A stretch of 64,000 nt of DNA from Rhodococcus sp. OK302. GTDB taxonomy: Bacteria; Actinomycetota; Actinomycetes; Mycobacteriales; Mycobacteriaceae. The position numbers and the translations under genes were made by a program. A model generated the notes under the pieces. It searched no databases. It worked only from the letters and a program-made list of their open reading frames with translations, and was not told where the DNA came from. Shown piece by piece: positions 54,361 to 63,021 of this stretch (position 1 is its first letter; each line of letters starts with the position of its first letter). Location: positions 3,570,501 to 3,634,500 of the forward strand of contig NZ_NPJZ01000001.1 of assembly GCF_002245895.1 (NCBI RefSeq), in the 5' to 3' direction.

Positions 54361-55458
54361 ATGAGCGGGTTGGACAACTTGAATTCAGGCACCATCGGGT
54401 CGGCGGAATACAGCGCCCGGCGAGTACTTCCGGACGCACCGTTGTTGGCTGCGGCCACCGGTCGGACTCCGAGTCGGCGTCCGGTGTGGTTCATGCGACA
54501 GGCCGGCCGTTCGCTTCCGGAGTACCGAAAGATTCGCGCCGGAGTCGGAATGCTGGAATCGTGCTTCGATCCGGCATTGGTTTGTGAGATCACGATGCAA
54601 CCCGTCCGTCGTCATGACGTCGACGCAGCAATCCTGTTCTCCGACATCGTGGTCCCGCTGAAGGCCGCGGGTATCGATCTCGACATCGTTGCCGGCGTCG
54701 GCCCCGTGGTGGCCGATCCCGTGCGCTCGATCGCCGATGTCGCTGCTTTGCCGCGATTGGTACCGGAAGAGGTCGGCGCGATCTCGCAGGCCGTGCGACT
54801 GCTCACCGCAGAGTTGGGCACGGTGCCGCTGATCGGCTTCGCCGGCGCGCCCTTCACCTTGGCGTCGTATCTGGTCGAGGGTGGTCCCAGCCGGAACCAC
54901 GAGAAGACCAAGGCGCTCATGCTTTCGGACCCGCAGACGTGGCACCAGCTGCTGGGGAAGATCGCAGACATCACTATCTGCTTCCTGCAGGCGCAGCTTC
55001 ATGCCGGCGTCGACGCAGTGCAGTTGTTCGACTCCTGGGCCGGTGCACTGTCCTTGGCCGAGTACCGCGAGTTCGTGCTGCCGCATTCCGAGCGCGTGTT
55101 GGCCGAGGTAGCCGGCGCCGGAGTGCCGCGCATCCACTTCGGTGTGGGGACGGGTGAACTACTCGGCGCGATGGGTGAAGCCGGGGCCGACGTCGTGGGC
55201 GTCGACTGGCGTATTCCGCTCGACGTTGCCGCGACGCGTGTCGGTCCGGGCAAGGCTTTGCAGGGCAACCTTGATCCGGCGGTGCTGTTTGCCGGTCCTG
55301 AGGCGATCAACCGTGAGGTCAGGCGCATTGCCGCTGAAGGCGATCGCGCGATCGAAGCCGGCGCGATCGGACACATCTTCAACCTCGGACACGGTGTTCT
55401 CCCCGACACCGATCCCGCGGCGATCACGGCGGCGGTGGAGCTGGTGCATTCGCTGTGA
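54361..55458 (+). CDS. hemE: Uroporphyrinogen decarboxylase
   Basis: The enzyme has 365 residues. It removes four carboxyl groups from uroporphyrinogen III to form coproporphyrinogen III. Signatures are [20 protein letters not shown], the [10 protein letters not shown] region with catalytic Asp, [17 protein letters not shown], and [13 protein letters not shown]. It matches Rv2678c. ATG 54361 with GAGG upstream is chosen; ATG 54307 is an in-frame alternative. Its stop overlaps hemY (GTGA), so translation is coupled. Confidence 0.95.
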   Translation: MSGLDNLNSGTIGSAEYSARRVLPDAPLLAAATGRTPSRRPVWFMRQAGRSLPEYRKIRAGVGMLESCFDPALVCEITMQPVRRHDVDAAILFSDIVVPLKAAGIDLDIVAGVGPVVADPVRSIADVAALPRLVPEEVGAISQAVRLLTAELGTVPLIGFAGAPFTLASYLVEGGPSRNHEKTKALMLSDPQTWHQLLGKIADITICFLQAQLHAGVDAVQLFDSWAGALSLAEYREFVLPHSERVLAEVAGAGVPRIHFGVGTGELLGAMGEAGADVVGVDWRIPLDVAATRVGPGKALQGNLDPAVLFAGPEAINREVRRIAAEGDRAIEAGAIGHIFNLGHGVLPDTDPAAITAAVELVHSL

Positions 55459-56807
55459 GCGTTTCGGTGGCGGTGATCGGCGGTGGGATTTCCGGTTTGG
55501 TTGCCGCCTACCGGCTTCGCTCTCGGTTGGGTCCTGATGCCGACATCACGATTGTCGAGACCAGTCCCCGTCTGGGCGGCAAGCTGCGCACAGTCGATCT
55601 CGGCAGTGGCCCGGTAGACATCGGAGCCGAGGCGTTCATTGCGCGTCGGCCCGAGGTCCCCGCGCTGTTGGCTGAGCTCGGGCTTTCGGATCAGATTGTG
55701 TATCCGGCGGGCCTGAGTCCGTTGATCTGGTCGCAAGGGTCATTGCATCGCCTTCCGGTTGGAACCCTGATGGGTATCCCGGCCGGTGGCGACGCAGTCG
55801 CGGATCTTGTATCTCCGGACACGCTGTCCCGGATCGCCGCCGAGCGGGATGTTCCGTTCCAGTGGGAACGTGGATCGGATTGCAGTGTCGCCCACTTGGT
55901 CTCGGAAAGATTCGGCGATCAAGTGGTGCGTCGCAGCGTGGACCCCTTACTGGGTGGCGTGTACTCGGGGTTGGCTGAAACCATCGGCGTCCGCGCTGCC
56001 TTGCCCACCCTTGCTGCAGCTCTCGACGCGGGCGCCACGAGCCTTTCCGACGCCGTCGCAGCGGCTTTGCCGACGCCCGCCCCCGGGCCGGTTTTCGGGG
56101 CACTGAAGGACGGTTACGGGGTTCTGCTCGACGCGTTGCTCGGCGCATCCGGTGCGAAGGTGATCACGGGGGCGGCCTCCGGTTTGCGACGAGACAGCAC
56201 ACGATGGTTTGTCGACCCGGTCGGAACTGTTGACGCCGTAATTTTGGCGGTGCCGGCGCCGGCAGCCGCGGCGCTCTTGGCCGAGGTAGCGCCGGAAGCC
56301 GCGCGTACCGCGGCACAGATCCAACTCGCGTCGTCGGCCGTCGTGGCACTGCGGTTCGCTGGTGACATCGATCTACCGCAGAATTCCGGGATCCTGGTTG
56401 CGACCGATGCCAACCTCACGGCTAAAGCTTTCACCCTGTCCAGTCGGAAGTGGACACACCTGGCGCAGCGCGGCGATCACCTGGTGCGGGCGTCGTTCGG
56501 CCGGTTCGGCGCAGCCGAGATCGTCGAGAGCCCGGATGAGGAACTGATTGCGCTCGCACGCGAAGATCTGTCGAGCGTGACGGGAATCACTGACGATCCG
56601 GCAGCGGCGTTTGTTCAGAGGTGGCACGGCGGACTTCCTCAGTACGCCCCAGGTCACACGGCGATGGTGGCCGAAATCGAGCACGGCGTCGCGGAACTCG
56701 CGGGCGTGGAAGTGGCCGGGTCCTGGCTCCGCGGCGTCGGAGTTCCGGCGTGTGTTGCAGTCGCTACGACGGCGGCTGCACAGATCTGCGACGGGGTGGC
56801 ACCATAG
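55455..56807 (+). CDS. hemY: Coproporphyrinogen III/protoporphyrinogen IX oxidase
   Basis: The enzyme has 450 residues and is FAD-dependent: the dinucleotide fold is [20 protein letters not shown] (residues 6-25) followed by [12 protein letters not shown]. The C-terminal [18 protein letters not shown] closes the FAD site. In Gram-positive bacteria this type (HemY/CgoX) oxidises coproporphyrinogen III to coproporphyrin III with oxygen. It starts with GTG at 55455, four bases overlapping hemE, and hemQ follows after 4 bases. Confidence 0.93.
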   Translation: MSVSVAVIGGGISGLVAAYRLRSRLGPDADITIVETSPRLGGKLRTVDLGSGPVDIGAEAFIARRPEVPALLAELGLSDQIVYPAGLSPLIWSQGSLHRLPVGTLMGIPAGGDAVADLVSPDTLSRIAAERDVPFQWERGSDCSVAHLVSERFGDQVVRRSVDPLLGGVYSGLAETIGVRAALPTLAAALDAGATSLSDAVAAALPTPAPGPVFGALKDGYGVLLDALLGASGAKVITGAASGLRRDSTRWFVDPVGTVDAVILAVPAPAAAALLAEVAPEAARTAAQIQLASSAVVALRFAGDIDLPQNSGILVATDANLTAKAFTLSSRKWTHLAQRGDHLVRASFGRFGAAEIVESPDEELIALAREDLSSVTGITDDPAAAFVQRWHGGLPQYAPGHTAMVAEIEHGVAELAGVEVAGSWLRGVGVPACVAVATTAAAQICDGVAP

Positions 56808-56811
56808 AGCC

Positions 56812-57507
56812 ATGGCACGCCTTGATTTCGACAAACTGAACTCTGAAATTCGTTACCTCATGTTCTCCGTGTTCCAGGTGGAACCCGGTGTGTTGGGCGA
56901 TGATCGGGAAGCTGCGGTCAAGGACGCTCGCTTGTTCTTCGAGGGTCTCGAAGACAAGGGCGTCGAAGTTCGCGGTATCTACGACATCGCCGGAATGCGC
57001 GCCGACGCGGACTTCATGATCTGGACCCACGCGGCCAGCATCGAACAGTTGCAGGCTGCGTACTCGGACTTCCGTCGCACCACGACGCTGGGCAAGATCA
57101 GTGCTCCGGTGTGGAGCAACTCGGCTGTTCACCGTCCGGCGGAGTTCAACAAGAGCCACGTCCCGGCATTCATCGCGGGCGAGGAGCCGGGCGACTACAT
57201 CTGCGTCTACCCGTTTGTGCGTTCACTCGAGTGGTACTTGCTTCCCGACGAGGATCGTCGCAAGATGCTCGCCGATCACGGCATGGCTGCGCGTGCGTAC
57301 AAGGATGTCCGCGCCAACACGGTGCCGGCCTTCGCCCTCGGCGACTACGAGTGGATTCTTGCGTTCGAGGCACCGGAACTGATCCGTATCGTCGATCTCA
57401 TGCGTGACCTGCGTGCCACCGAGGCTCGTCTGCACGTGCGTGAAGAAGTTCCGTTCTTCACGGGACCGCGCGTCGACATCGAGAAGCTGGTTCTCTCGCT
57501 TCCCTGA
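56812..57507 (+). CDS. hemQ: Coproheme decarboxylase HemQ
   Basis: The protein has 231 residues and belongs to the chlorite dismutase superfamily. It turns coproheme into heme b using hydrogen peroxide, the last step of the coproporphyrin-dependent pathway. The proximal His ligand is probably His156 in [10 protein letters not shown], and Tyr133 in VYPFVRS is a likely catalytic tyrosine. It lacks the distal Arg context of true chlorite dismutases. It lies 4 bases after hemY in the hemE-hemY-hemQ operon (Rv2676c type). Confidence 0.93.
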   Translation: MARLDFDKLNSEIRYLMFSVFQVEPGVLGDDREAAVKDARLFFEGLEDKGVEVRGIYDIAGMRADADFMIWTHAASIEQLQAAYSDFRRTTTLGKISAPVWSNSAVHRPAEFNKSHVPAFIAGEEPGDYICVYPFVRSLEWYLLPDEDRRKMLADHGMAARAYKDVRANTVPAFALGDYEWILAFEAPELIRIVDLMRDLRATEARLHVREEVPFFTGPRVDIEKLVLSLP

Positions 57508-57518
57508 AAGTAGTTTCT

Positions 57519-59828
57519 GTGACCACCACACCGAATCGGCGTTTTCAGCACACCTCTCATTGGGGCATGTTCACCGCCGAATCAGTGGCCGGCGAAGTAA
57601 CCGCTGTGCATCCGCACGAGGGCGATTCCGATCCCTCGCCGATGCTCGGAAACTTCGCCGGTTCGGTGCGCAGTCGGAGCCGGGTAACCGGCCCGGCAGT
57701 GCGCCGAGGGTGGCTCGAGAACGGTCCGGGTCCCACCGAACGCCGGGGATCCGACGAGTTCGTCTCGGTGTCGTGGGAAGAACTGACCGAACTGCTCTCA
57801 CGTGAATTGCGCCGGGTAGTCGATACCCATGGCAATAATGCGATCTTCGGTGGCTCGTACGGTTGGGCCAGCGCCGGTCGATTCCATCACGCGCAGAGCC
57901 AAGTTCACCGATTTCTGAATCAACTCGGCGGCTACACCAAGTCGGTTCACAGCTACTCGCTCGGCGCGACGGGCGTCATCATGCCCCACGTAGTCGGCAC
58001 CCACAGCCAGTTGTTCGAACGCTCCACGTCATGGGACGTCATTGCGGAACACTCCGACCTACTGGTGTGCTTCGGTGGCGTTCCGATCAAGAACACCGGC
58101 GTCAATGCTGGTGGTAGCAGCGATCATCCGACAAGTGGTGCATTGAATTCGTTCCGTGACCGCGGTGGCAAGATCGTCTCCTTCAGCCCGTTGCGCGACG
58201 ACCTCGACGGCGAATGTGACTGGATCTCACCGATTCCCGGAACCGACGTGGCGATCATGCTGGCGTTGGCCTACGTGCTCGCGTCGGAAGGTCTTCACGA
58301 TCGTGCCTTCTTGGATCGTTACTGCGTCGGCTACGAACGTTTCGAGGACTACCTGCTCGGACGCTCCGACGGTGTTCCGAAGGATTCGCAGTGGGCGCAG
58401 GAGATTTCGGGTGTACCGGCGGCCACGATCGCGAGTCTGGCCCGGAGGATGGCGTCCGGCCGCACATTGGTGTCGGTCACGTGGTCGTTGCAACGCATCA
58501 AGCACGGTGAACAAGCCCCGTGGATGGGCGTCACTCTCGCGGCGATGCTCGGTCAGATCGGGCTTCCGGGAGGCGGTTTCGGGCACGGCTACGGCTCGAT
58601 GAACGAACCGGGGATGGCTCCGGTCCCGTACCCGCTGCCCACGTTTCCGCAGGGGCGTAACCCAGTCGCCGACTTCATCCCCGTTGCCGCAATCTCCGAT
58701 TTGTTGCTCTCGCCGGGTGAAGAATTCGACTACGACGGCAGACGTCTCACCTATCCCGATATCCGGTTGGTCTATTGGGCGGGCGGAAATCCGTTCCATC
58801 ATCATCAGGAACTGTCGCGTCTGCGACGCGCCTTCGCCAGGCCCGACACCATCGTCGTTCACGAGCCGTACTGGACTCCGATGGCCAAGAACGCCGATAT
58901 CGTGGTGCCGTCGACGACGTCTCTCGAGCGAAACGATCTCAGCTGCACCAGAAATGACGCGGTACTGGTCGCGATGCATCAGGTCGTTCCGCCGTTTGCG
59001 GATGCCCGCGACGACTACGAGACCTTTGCAGCGCTCGCCCACGCGCTCGGATTCGGTGAGGAGTTCACCGAAGGGCGATCGTCGCAGCAATGGATCGAGC
59101 ATCTCTACAGTCAGTGGCGGCCCGCTGTGGACGCCGACGGCGGCAACACCCCGGCGTTCGAGGATTTCTGGGCCGACGGTCACTACCGGATGCGCACACA
59201 GGACAGTTTGATCCTGTTCGGAGAGTTCCGCGAGGACCCCGAGGAGAATCCGCTGGGGACACCCAGCGGGAAGATCGAGATCTTCTCCGAGACCATCGAA
59301 TCGTTCGGCTACGACGACTGCCAAGGGCACCCTCGTTGGTACGAACCCGAAGAGTGGTTGAACGGTCAACGCGCGGAGCAGTTTCCGCTCCACCTCATCG
59401 CCAACCAGCCCAAGACACGCCTCCACGGTCAGCTCGACCATGGCGCCGTAAGTCAGGCGTCGAAGATTTTCGGTCGTGAACCGATTCGTCTGCACCCCGC
59501 TGCGGCGGCCGAGCGAGGTCTCGTCGCGCGCGATGTCGTGCGAGTGTTCAACGACCGCGGTGCGTGTCTGGCGGGTGTGGTGATCGATTCGGGGATGCAT
59601 CCCGATGTCGTTCAGCTTTCCACCGGCGCTTGGTACGACCCTCTCGACCCCGCTGATCCCGACGCAATGTGTGTTCACGGAAACCCGAATGTTCTGACGC
59701 CGGATGTCGGTACGTCCTCGCTGTCCCACGGTTGCACCGGTCAGCATGTGCTGGTGCAGATCGAGAAGTTCGACGGGGACCTTCCGCCGATCCGCGCGTT
59801 CGATCCTCCGGTCCTGCTTACGCGCTGA
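57519..59828 (+). CDS. Molybdopterin-dependent oxidoreductase, BisC/TorA type
   Basis: The enzyme has 769 residues and is a DMSO-reductase-family enzyme with bis-molybdopterin guanine dinucleotide. The N-terminus starts HTSHWGMF and lacks the Cys4 iron-sulfur motif; the Mo ligand is probably Ser147 in SYSLGATGVIMPHV. Later motifs are WAGGNPFHHHQ and NQPKTRLHGQLDHG. No Tat signal is seen, so it is cytoplasmic, like biotin sulfoxide reductase BisC. It probably reduces S- or N-oxides, perhaps methionine sulfoxide. The GTG start lies 11 bases after hemQ, so it extends that operon. Confidence 0.9.
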   Translation: MTTTPNRRFQHTSHWGMFTAESVAGEVTAVHPHEGDSDPSPMLGNFAGSVRSRSRVTGPAVRRGWLENGPGPTERRGSDEFVSVSWEELTELLSRELRRVVDTHGNNAIFGGSYGWASAGRFHHAQSQVHRFLNQLGGYTKSVHSYSLGATGVIMPHVVGTHSQLFERSTSWDVIAEHSDLLVCFGGVPIKNTGVNAGGSSDHPTSGALNSFRDRGGKIVSFSPLRDDLDGECDWISPIPGTDVAIMLALAYVLASEGLHDRAFLDRYCVGYERFEDYLLGRSDGVPKDSQWAQEISGVPAATIASLARRMASGRTLVSVTWSLQRIKHGEQAPWMGVTLAAMLGQIGLPGGGFGHGYGSMNEPGMAPVPYPLPTFPQGRNPVADFIPVAAISDLLLSPGEEFDYDGRRLTYPDIRLVYWAGGNPFHHHQELSRLRRAFARPDTIVVHEPYWTPMAKNADIVVPSTTSLERNDLSCTRNDAVLVAMHQVVPPFADARDDYETFAALAHALGFGEEFTEGRSSQQWIEHLYSQWRPAVDADGGNTPAFEDFWADGHYRMRTQDSLILFGEFREDPEENPLGTPSGKIEIFSETIESFGYDDCQGHPRWYEPEEWLNGQRAEQFPLHLIANQPKTRLHGQLDHGAVSQASKIFGREPIRLHPAAAAERGLVARDVVRVFNDRGACLAGVVIDSGMHPDVVQLSTGAWYDPLDPADPDAMCVHGNPNVLTPDVGTSSLSHGCTGQHVLVQIEKFDGDLPPIRAFDPPVLLTR

Positions 59829-60432
59829 CCGACATGTCACCGACGCCGGGCGTCCCGTCGGCGAGCATGTAGCGCGCACGCACCACGCCCTTCGGTGAGG
59901 TGACGGCAGGTTCGACGAGGGTGAGATTCGTCGGAACAACCCCGTCGGCGAAGACCTTCTTTCCATCGCCGAGCAGGATCGGGTACACCCACAGGGTCAG
60001 CCGATCGAAGAGTCGCTCCGCGAACAGGGTCTGAACGAAGTCGAGACTGCCGATGACGTGGGTGTTCGAGTGGCGGTTGCGAAGCTCGCGGACAGCGGCC
60101 GCGGTATCCCGAACCAGCAGTGTGGAGTCGGCCCATTCGAGAGTCTGCGCGCGGCGCGAAGCCACGTATTTCGGGACGCTGTTGAACCGTCGCGCGATGT
60201 CGCCCCCCGCGTCTGGCCAGTAGGCGGCGAAGATGTCGTAGGTCCGACGGCCGAGCAGCAGTGCGTCCATCCCGGCCATACCGGACTCGACCTGCTCACC
60301 GACGACCTCGTCGAGGAGAGGCGCCTGCCAGCCGCCGAACGTAAACCCGCTGTCGGTGTCCTCGTCCGGACCGCCGGGCGCTTGCGCGACGCCGTCGAGT
60401 GTGGTGAACAGGTCGATGTGAATGAGTCCCAT
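59818..60432 (-). CDS. Dihydrofolate reductase/RibD-C family protein
   Basis: The protein has 204 residues. It has IDLFTTLDGVAQAPGGPDED at the start, LLGRRTYDIFAAYWP in the NADPH region and NTHVIGSLDFVQTL, the pattern of the RibD C-terminal (DHFR-like) reductases. The substrate is unknown. ATG 60432 is clear. The stop overlaps the end of the molybdoenzyme gene by 11 bases. Confidence 0.88.
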   Translation of the reverse strand: MGLIHIDLFTTLDGVAQAPGGPDEDTDSGFTFGGWQAPLLDEVVGEQVESGMAGMDALLLGRRTYDIFAAYWPDAGGDIARRFNSVPKYVASRRAQTLEWADSTLLVRDTAAAVRELRNRHSNTHVIGSLDFVQTLFAERLFDRLTLWVYPILLGDGKKVFADGVVPTNLTLVEPAVTSPKGVVRARYMLADGTPGVGDMSVSA

Positions 60433-60585
60433 GCCAAGCTCCCGCAGTGTGGTGTGTCGCTGGGTCGCCCGTCGTCGTCTTGGCGACGAGATCTCTTCGA
60501 GCCTGTCACAGGATTCCCCGGCGCGGCTACCACAATCAACTACTAGCGGAACCGATCGGCCACTGATCGCGTCGAACTTGGTGAG

Positions 60586-60602
60586 CGCCTGAATTTCAGG
60601 CG
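60586..60602. promoter_or_regulatory. 17-bp palindrome upstream of the YbaB/WXG100 module
   Basis: CGCCTGAA-T-TTCAGGCG, with perfect 8-bp arms, ends 27 bases before the GTG of the first gene. It may be a regulator site or an mRNA hairpin near the leader. Confidence 0.55.
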
Positions 60603-60629
60603 AGTACGTCGAGCGAGGTGGGGGCCATC

Positions 60630-61091
60630 GTGAGTACAGCTGACATGGATTCGGTGCGGGGGAGATCCGAAGTCCTTCGGGGACAGATCGATTCGATGAT
60701 GGATGATCTGCGAACCCGGACTGCGCGGCTGGCCGAAGCTCAAGAGGCGATCGCTCTCTCCACGGCGCATGCCCGATCTGCGGACGGTTCCGTGGAGATT
60801 GTCGTCAATGCTTCGGGCGCGGTTGTCGGCGTCAAATTTTCTCCTGACGCGTTCTCCCGGACGACACCGCGGAAACTCGCCGCTGCCGTTCTGGCGACCG
60901 CAGGATTGGCCGCGGCGGACATGCGCCGACAGAACGCCGAGATACTGAGGCCGTTCATAGCCGCAGCACAGGTGGATCTGCCGGATCTGATTCCGGGAGC
61001 GCCGAGTTTGCGTGATGAGGCGCCGGCGGTCACGGTTGACGACCGATCGATCTGGAACCGTACTGTTCTGAGGAGCGCCGGCAATGCCTGA
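60630..61091 (+). CDS. YbaB/EbfC family protein of a type VII-like module
   Basis: The protein has 153 residues. A helical N-terminus (RGRSEVLRGQIDSMMDDLRT) is followed by the YbaB fold (SVEIVVNASGAVVGVKFSPD, then TPRKLAAAVLATAGLAAADM) and an extended tail. Classical YbaB binds DNA and is ~105 residues, so this one is longer. In mycobacteria EspL, encoded beside espB, has a YbaB-like domain and supports ESX-1 cargo; I infer a similar chaperone-like role here. GTG 60630 is used, GTG 60618 is an alternative. It overlaps the next gene by 8 bases. Confidence 0.8.
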   Translation: MSTADMDSVRGRSEVLRGQIDSMMDDLRTRTARLAEAQEAIALSTAHARSADGSVEIVVNASGAVVGVKFSPDAFSRTTPRKLAAAVLATAGLAAADMRRQNAEILRPFIAAAQVDLPDLIPGAPSLRDEAPAVTVDDRSIWNRTVLRSAGNA

Positions 61092-61395
61092 ATTCTGGAT
61101 TGATGTCGAGGAGATGCGTTCGGTTGCGCCGAGATTCGCGAGCATTTCACGGGACCTCGAGGAAGCTCGGCTCAAAATCGAAGAAGTGATGGCTGCCGAG
61201 GGGCCGAGTTGGGGCACCGACACTTTCGGGGTCACCTTCGCTTCTGCTTACCTGCCGGGTTCTGAATCGGTCCTTGCCGGTGTCACGATGACGGCCGGTG
61301 CATTGCGCAATCTCACCGACGCGTTATTTCGGACAACAGCGAACTTCGAGAGCATCGACGCACGACTAGCCGACAATCTGGCGGGTGGGCTCTGA
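61084..61395 (+). CDS. WXG100-like ESX secretion substrate
   Basis: The protein has 103 residues and is nearly all helical, with a turn SWG (residues 42-44) at the usual WXG place. The first helix is EEMRSVAPRFASISRDLEEA and the second covers residues 60-95. The size and hairpin shape match WXG100/EsxA-like partners. The C-terminus has FESID where canonical substrates carry YxxxD/E. It overlaps the YbaB gene by 8 bases and the next gene by 1 base (A of ATG), so all three are translated together. Confidence 0.78.
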   Translation: MPEFWIDVEEMRSVAPRFASISRDLEEARLKIEEVMAAEGPSWGTDTFGVTFASAYLPGSESVLAGVTMTAGALRNLTDALFRTTANFESIDARLADNLAGGL

Positions 61396-62318
61396 TGGGA
61401 ATCGAGATTCCGGGATATCTGCAAGCAGTTGCGAGCGTAGCGGTGGGCAGCGACTGGCCCGACGGCGATGAGACGTCCTTGTGGCGTCTGGGGGATGCCT
61501 GGGCGGAGATGGCAGCGGCGTTGGGAACCGCCTCTGAATTTGGTGATGCGGCCGCTCGGGGAGCGCTTTCTGCGATCGACGGCGAGATGCATGATTCACT
61601 GGCCGCATTCTGGGGCGATTCCGGTGGCGTTGCAGACGTCTTTGATCGGTTGATCTCAGCGGCAAAAGAACTGGGGGAATCCTGTGACTCGACTGCAACC
61701 GACATCGAATACACCAAGCTGTCGATCATTGCGGCTTTGATTGCCCTCGCAATTGAGCTTGCGAGTATGGCCGCCGCCGCGATACCGACTTTGGGTCTGA
61801 GCACCGTGGGAGCCGCTGCCGCTGAAGTGGCGACTGCGCTGACTGTTCGAATGTTGTTGCGACAATTACTGATCCGGGTACTCGAGGCCGCTGCCGTAGA
61901 AGCTGCGTCGGCCGTCTTTTCCGGCCTTGTCATTCAATTGGGGCAGATGACGATGGATCATCGGCAGTCCGTCGACGTCGGGAAGGTCGTAACCGAGGGG
62001 CGCGACGCGTTTGTGAAAGGAGCCGCGAATGGCGTCCTGAAAACCACCTCGGCCACCAGCAATGTTGCCCATCCCGTTACAGGCGCGGCCACAACTCCCT
62101 ATCAGCGGATCGCCCGTAACGGGATGGATGACGCAGTGAGCGGAGCATCCGCCGCCGTCGTCACCAAGGAGGTCACCGGCGGTGATGCCTCAATCACGGA
62201 CATCACGTCCGGCGCCGTCGGTGGAGCAACGGGATCGGTGAAAGACGGATTGATTGCCCGCACCGACGATCTTGCTGCGGTGGGTGTGACGTCGAACCTT
62301 CTGAACTGGAATTTCTGA
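61395..62318 (+). CDS. CpnT/polymorphic-toxin-like N-terminal scaffold without toxin domain
   Basis: The protein has 307 residues. The N-terminus (WPDGDETSLWRLGDAWAEMA) is the characteristic start of the large WXG100-like domain found in CpnT and other actinobacterial type VII toxins. A long Ala-rich hydrophobic stretch follows (SIIAALIALAIELASMAAAA, about residues 115-134), then two more helices and a Gly/Ala/Ser-rich region. In typical toxins an enzymatic domain would follow, but this protein ends soon after at LLNWNF. No nuclease, NADase or deaminase motif is seen. It is either a truncated toxin or an effector that works with the zinc-ribbon protein next to it. Confidence 0.75.
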   Translation: MGIEIPGYLQAVASVAVGSDWPDGDETSLWRLGDAWAEMAAALGTASEFGDAAARGALSAIDGEMHDSLAAFWGDSGGVADVFDRLISAAKELGESCDSTATDIEYTKLSIIAALIALAIELASMAAAAIPTLGLSTVGAAAAEVATALTVRMLLRQLLIRVLEAAAVEAASAVFSGLVIQLGQMTMDHRQSVDVGKVVTEGRDAFVKGAANGVLKTTSATSNVAHPVTGAATTPYQRIARNGMDDAVSGASAAVVTKEVTGGDASITDITSGAVGGATGSVKDGLIARTDDLAAVGVTSNLLNWNF

Positions 62319-62453
62319 ATGAGACGGCTTACCAGGGATTACGGTGAGGACGTGACCGTCTGCCCGGGTTGTGCCGCCGAATCGAATGGCCGCTGCACTG
62401 TATGTGGCGATCGGACGCGTTCTTCTGCGCGGAGTGACCTGAGCCGTGCCTGA
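62319..62453 (+). CDS. 44-residue zinc-ribbon protein abutting the scaffold gene
   Basis: The ATG follows directly on the TGA of the scaffold gene (TGAATG), which suggests translational coupling. The product starts MRRLTRDYGEDVTVCPGC and continues with CTVCGDRTRSS, giving two CxxC pairs eight residues apart, a likely zinc site. The tail is basic and Ser/Arg-rich. It has no relation to the scaffold frame and lies before a terminator-like hairpin. I do not recognise a family. Its position suggests a part of the module such as an immunity or adaptor protein; this is inference. Confidence 0.65.
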   Translation: MRRLTRDYGEDVTVCPGCAAESNGRCTVCGDRTRSSARSDLSRA

Positions 62454-62531
62454 GTGCACATTAGTTCGCTATTTCGACGGGATCCCGCACATCGCATCGA
62501 GTTGTGGACAAAATTACCCGGCTAGGACCGC

Positions 62532-62580
62532 TGATTGTGAAGGATTCAGCTCGCTCAGCGAACAGAATTCTTCACAATCA
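62532..62580. terminator. Long hairpin between the WXG100 module and msrB
   Basis: A 16-bp stem with one mismatch/wobble (62532-62547 and 62565-62580) and a 17-base loop containing a small inner hairpin. It ends 12 bases before the msrB stop and could end transcription from both sides. Confidence 0.7.
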
Positions 62581-62592
62581 ACTCATGATCGG

Positions 62593-63012
62593 TTACTGCG
62601 CGGGATGCAAAACCAGGGAAATCGAGTTGATGCAGTACCGCTGATCTGTCGGGGTGGGGTACCCCTCGCCTTCGAAGACGTGGCCGAGGTGGCTGTGGCA
62701 TTTTTTGCACACAACCTCGACGCGGCGCATGCCCAGGCTCACATCTTCTTTGAGGATCACGGCGTCGGAGTTGGCCGGATCGAAGAATGACGGCCAACCG
62801 CAGTGCGATTCGAACTTCTCGGTGCTGCGGAACAGTTCGGCGCCGCAAGCCCGACAGGAGTACACACCTTCAGTAGTGGTGTTGGTGTACTCACCGACAT
62901 TGGGTCGCTCGGTACCCGCTTGACGCAGGACCGCGTACTCGGCCGGGGTCAGTTTCTCTCGCCACTCGCTCTCGGTGAGGGTGACTTCGGGGACGCTGTC
63001 TGGAGAACTCAT
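62593..63012 (-). CDS. msrB: Peptide-methionine (R)-S-oxide reductase
   Basis: The enzyme has 139 residues and repairs methionine-R-sulfoxide in proteins. The catalytic Cys is in TDQRYCINSISL, and two CxxC pairs (CRACGAELF and VCKKCHSHLGH) bind zinc. HCGWPSFFDP is the substrate-binding signature. It matches Rv2674. It is 9 bases downstream of the AftC-like gene and probably co-transcribed with it. Confidence 0.95.
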   Translation of the reverse strand: MSSPDSVPEVTLTESEWREKLTPAEYAVLRQAGTERPNVGEYTNTTTEGVYSCRACGAELFRSTEKFESHCGWPSFFDPANSDAVILKEDVSLGMRRVEVVCKKCHSHLGHVFEGEGYPTPTDQRYCINSISLVLHPAQ

Positions 63013-63021
63013 ATCTCTACG

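Noticed and set aside
58227..59966. Minus-strand open frame of 579 codons opposite the molybdoenzyme gene
   Set aside because: Shadow of a high-GC gene; no ribosome site or domain, and it overlaps the RibD-like gene too.
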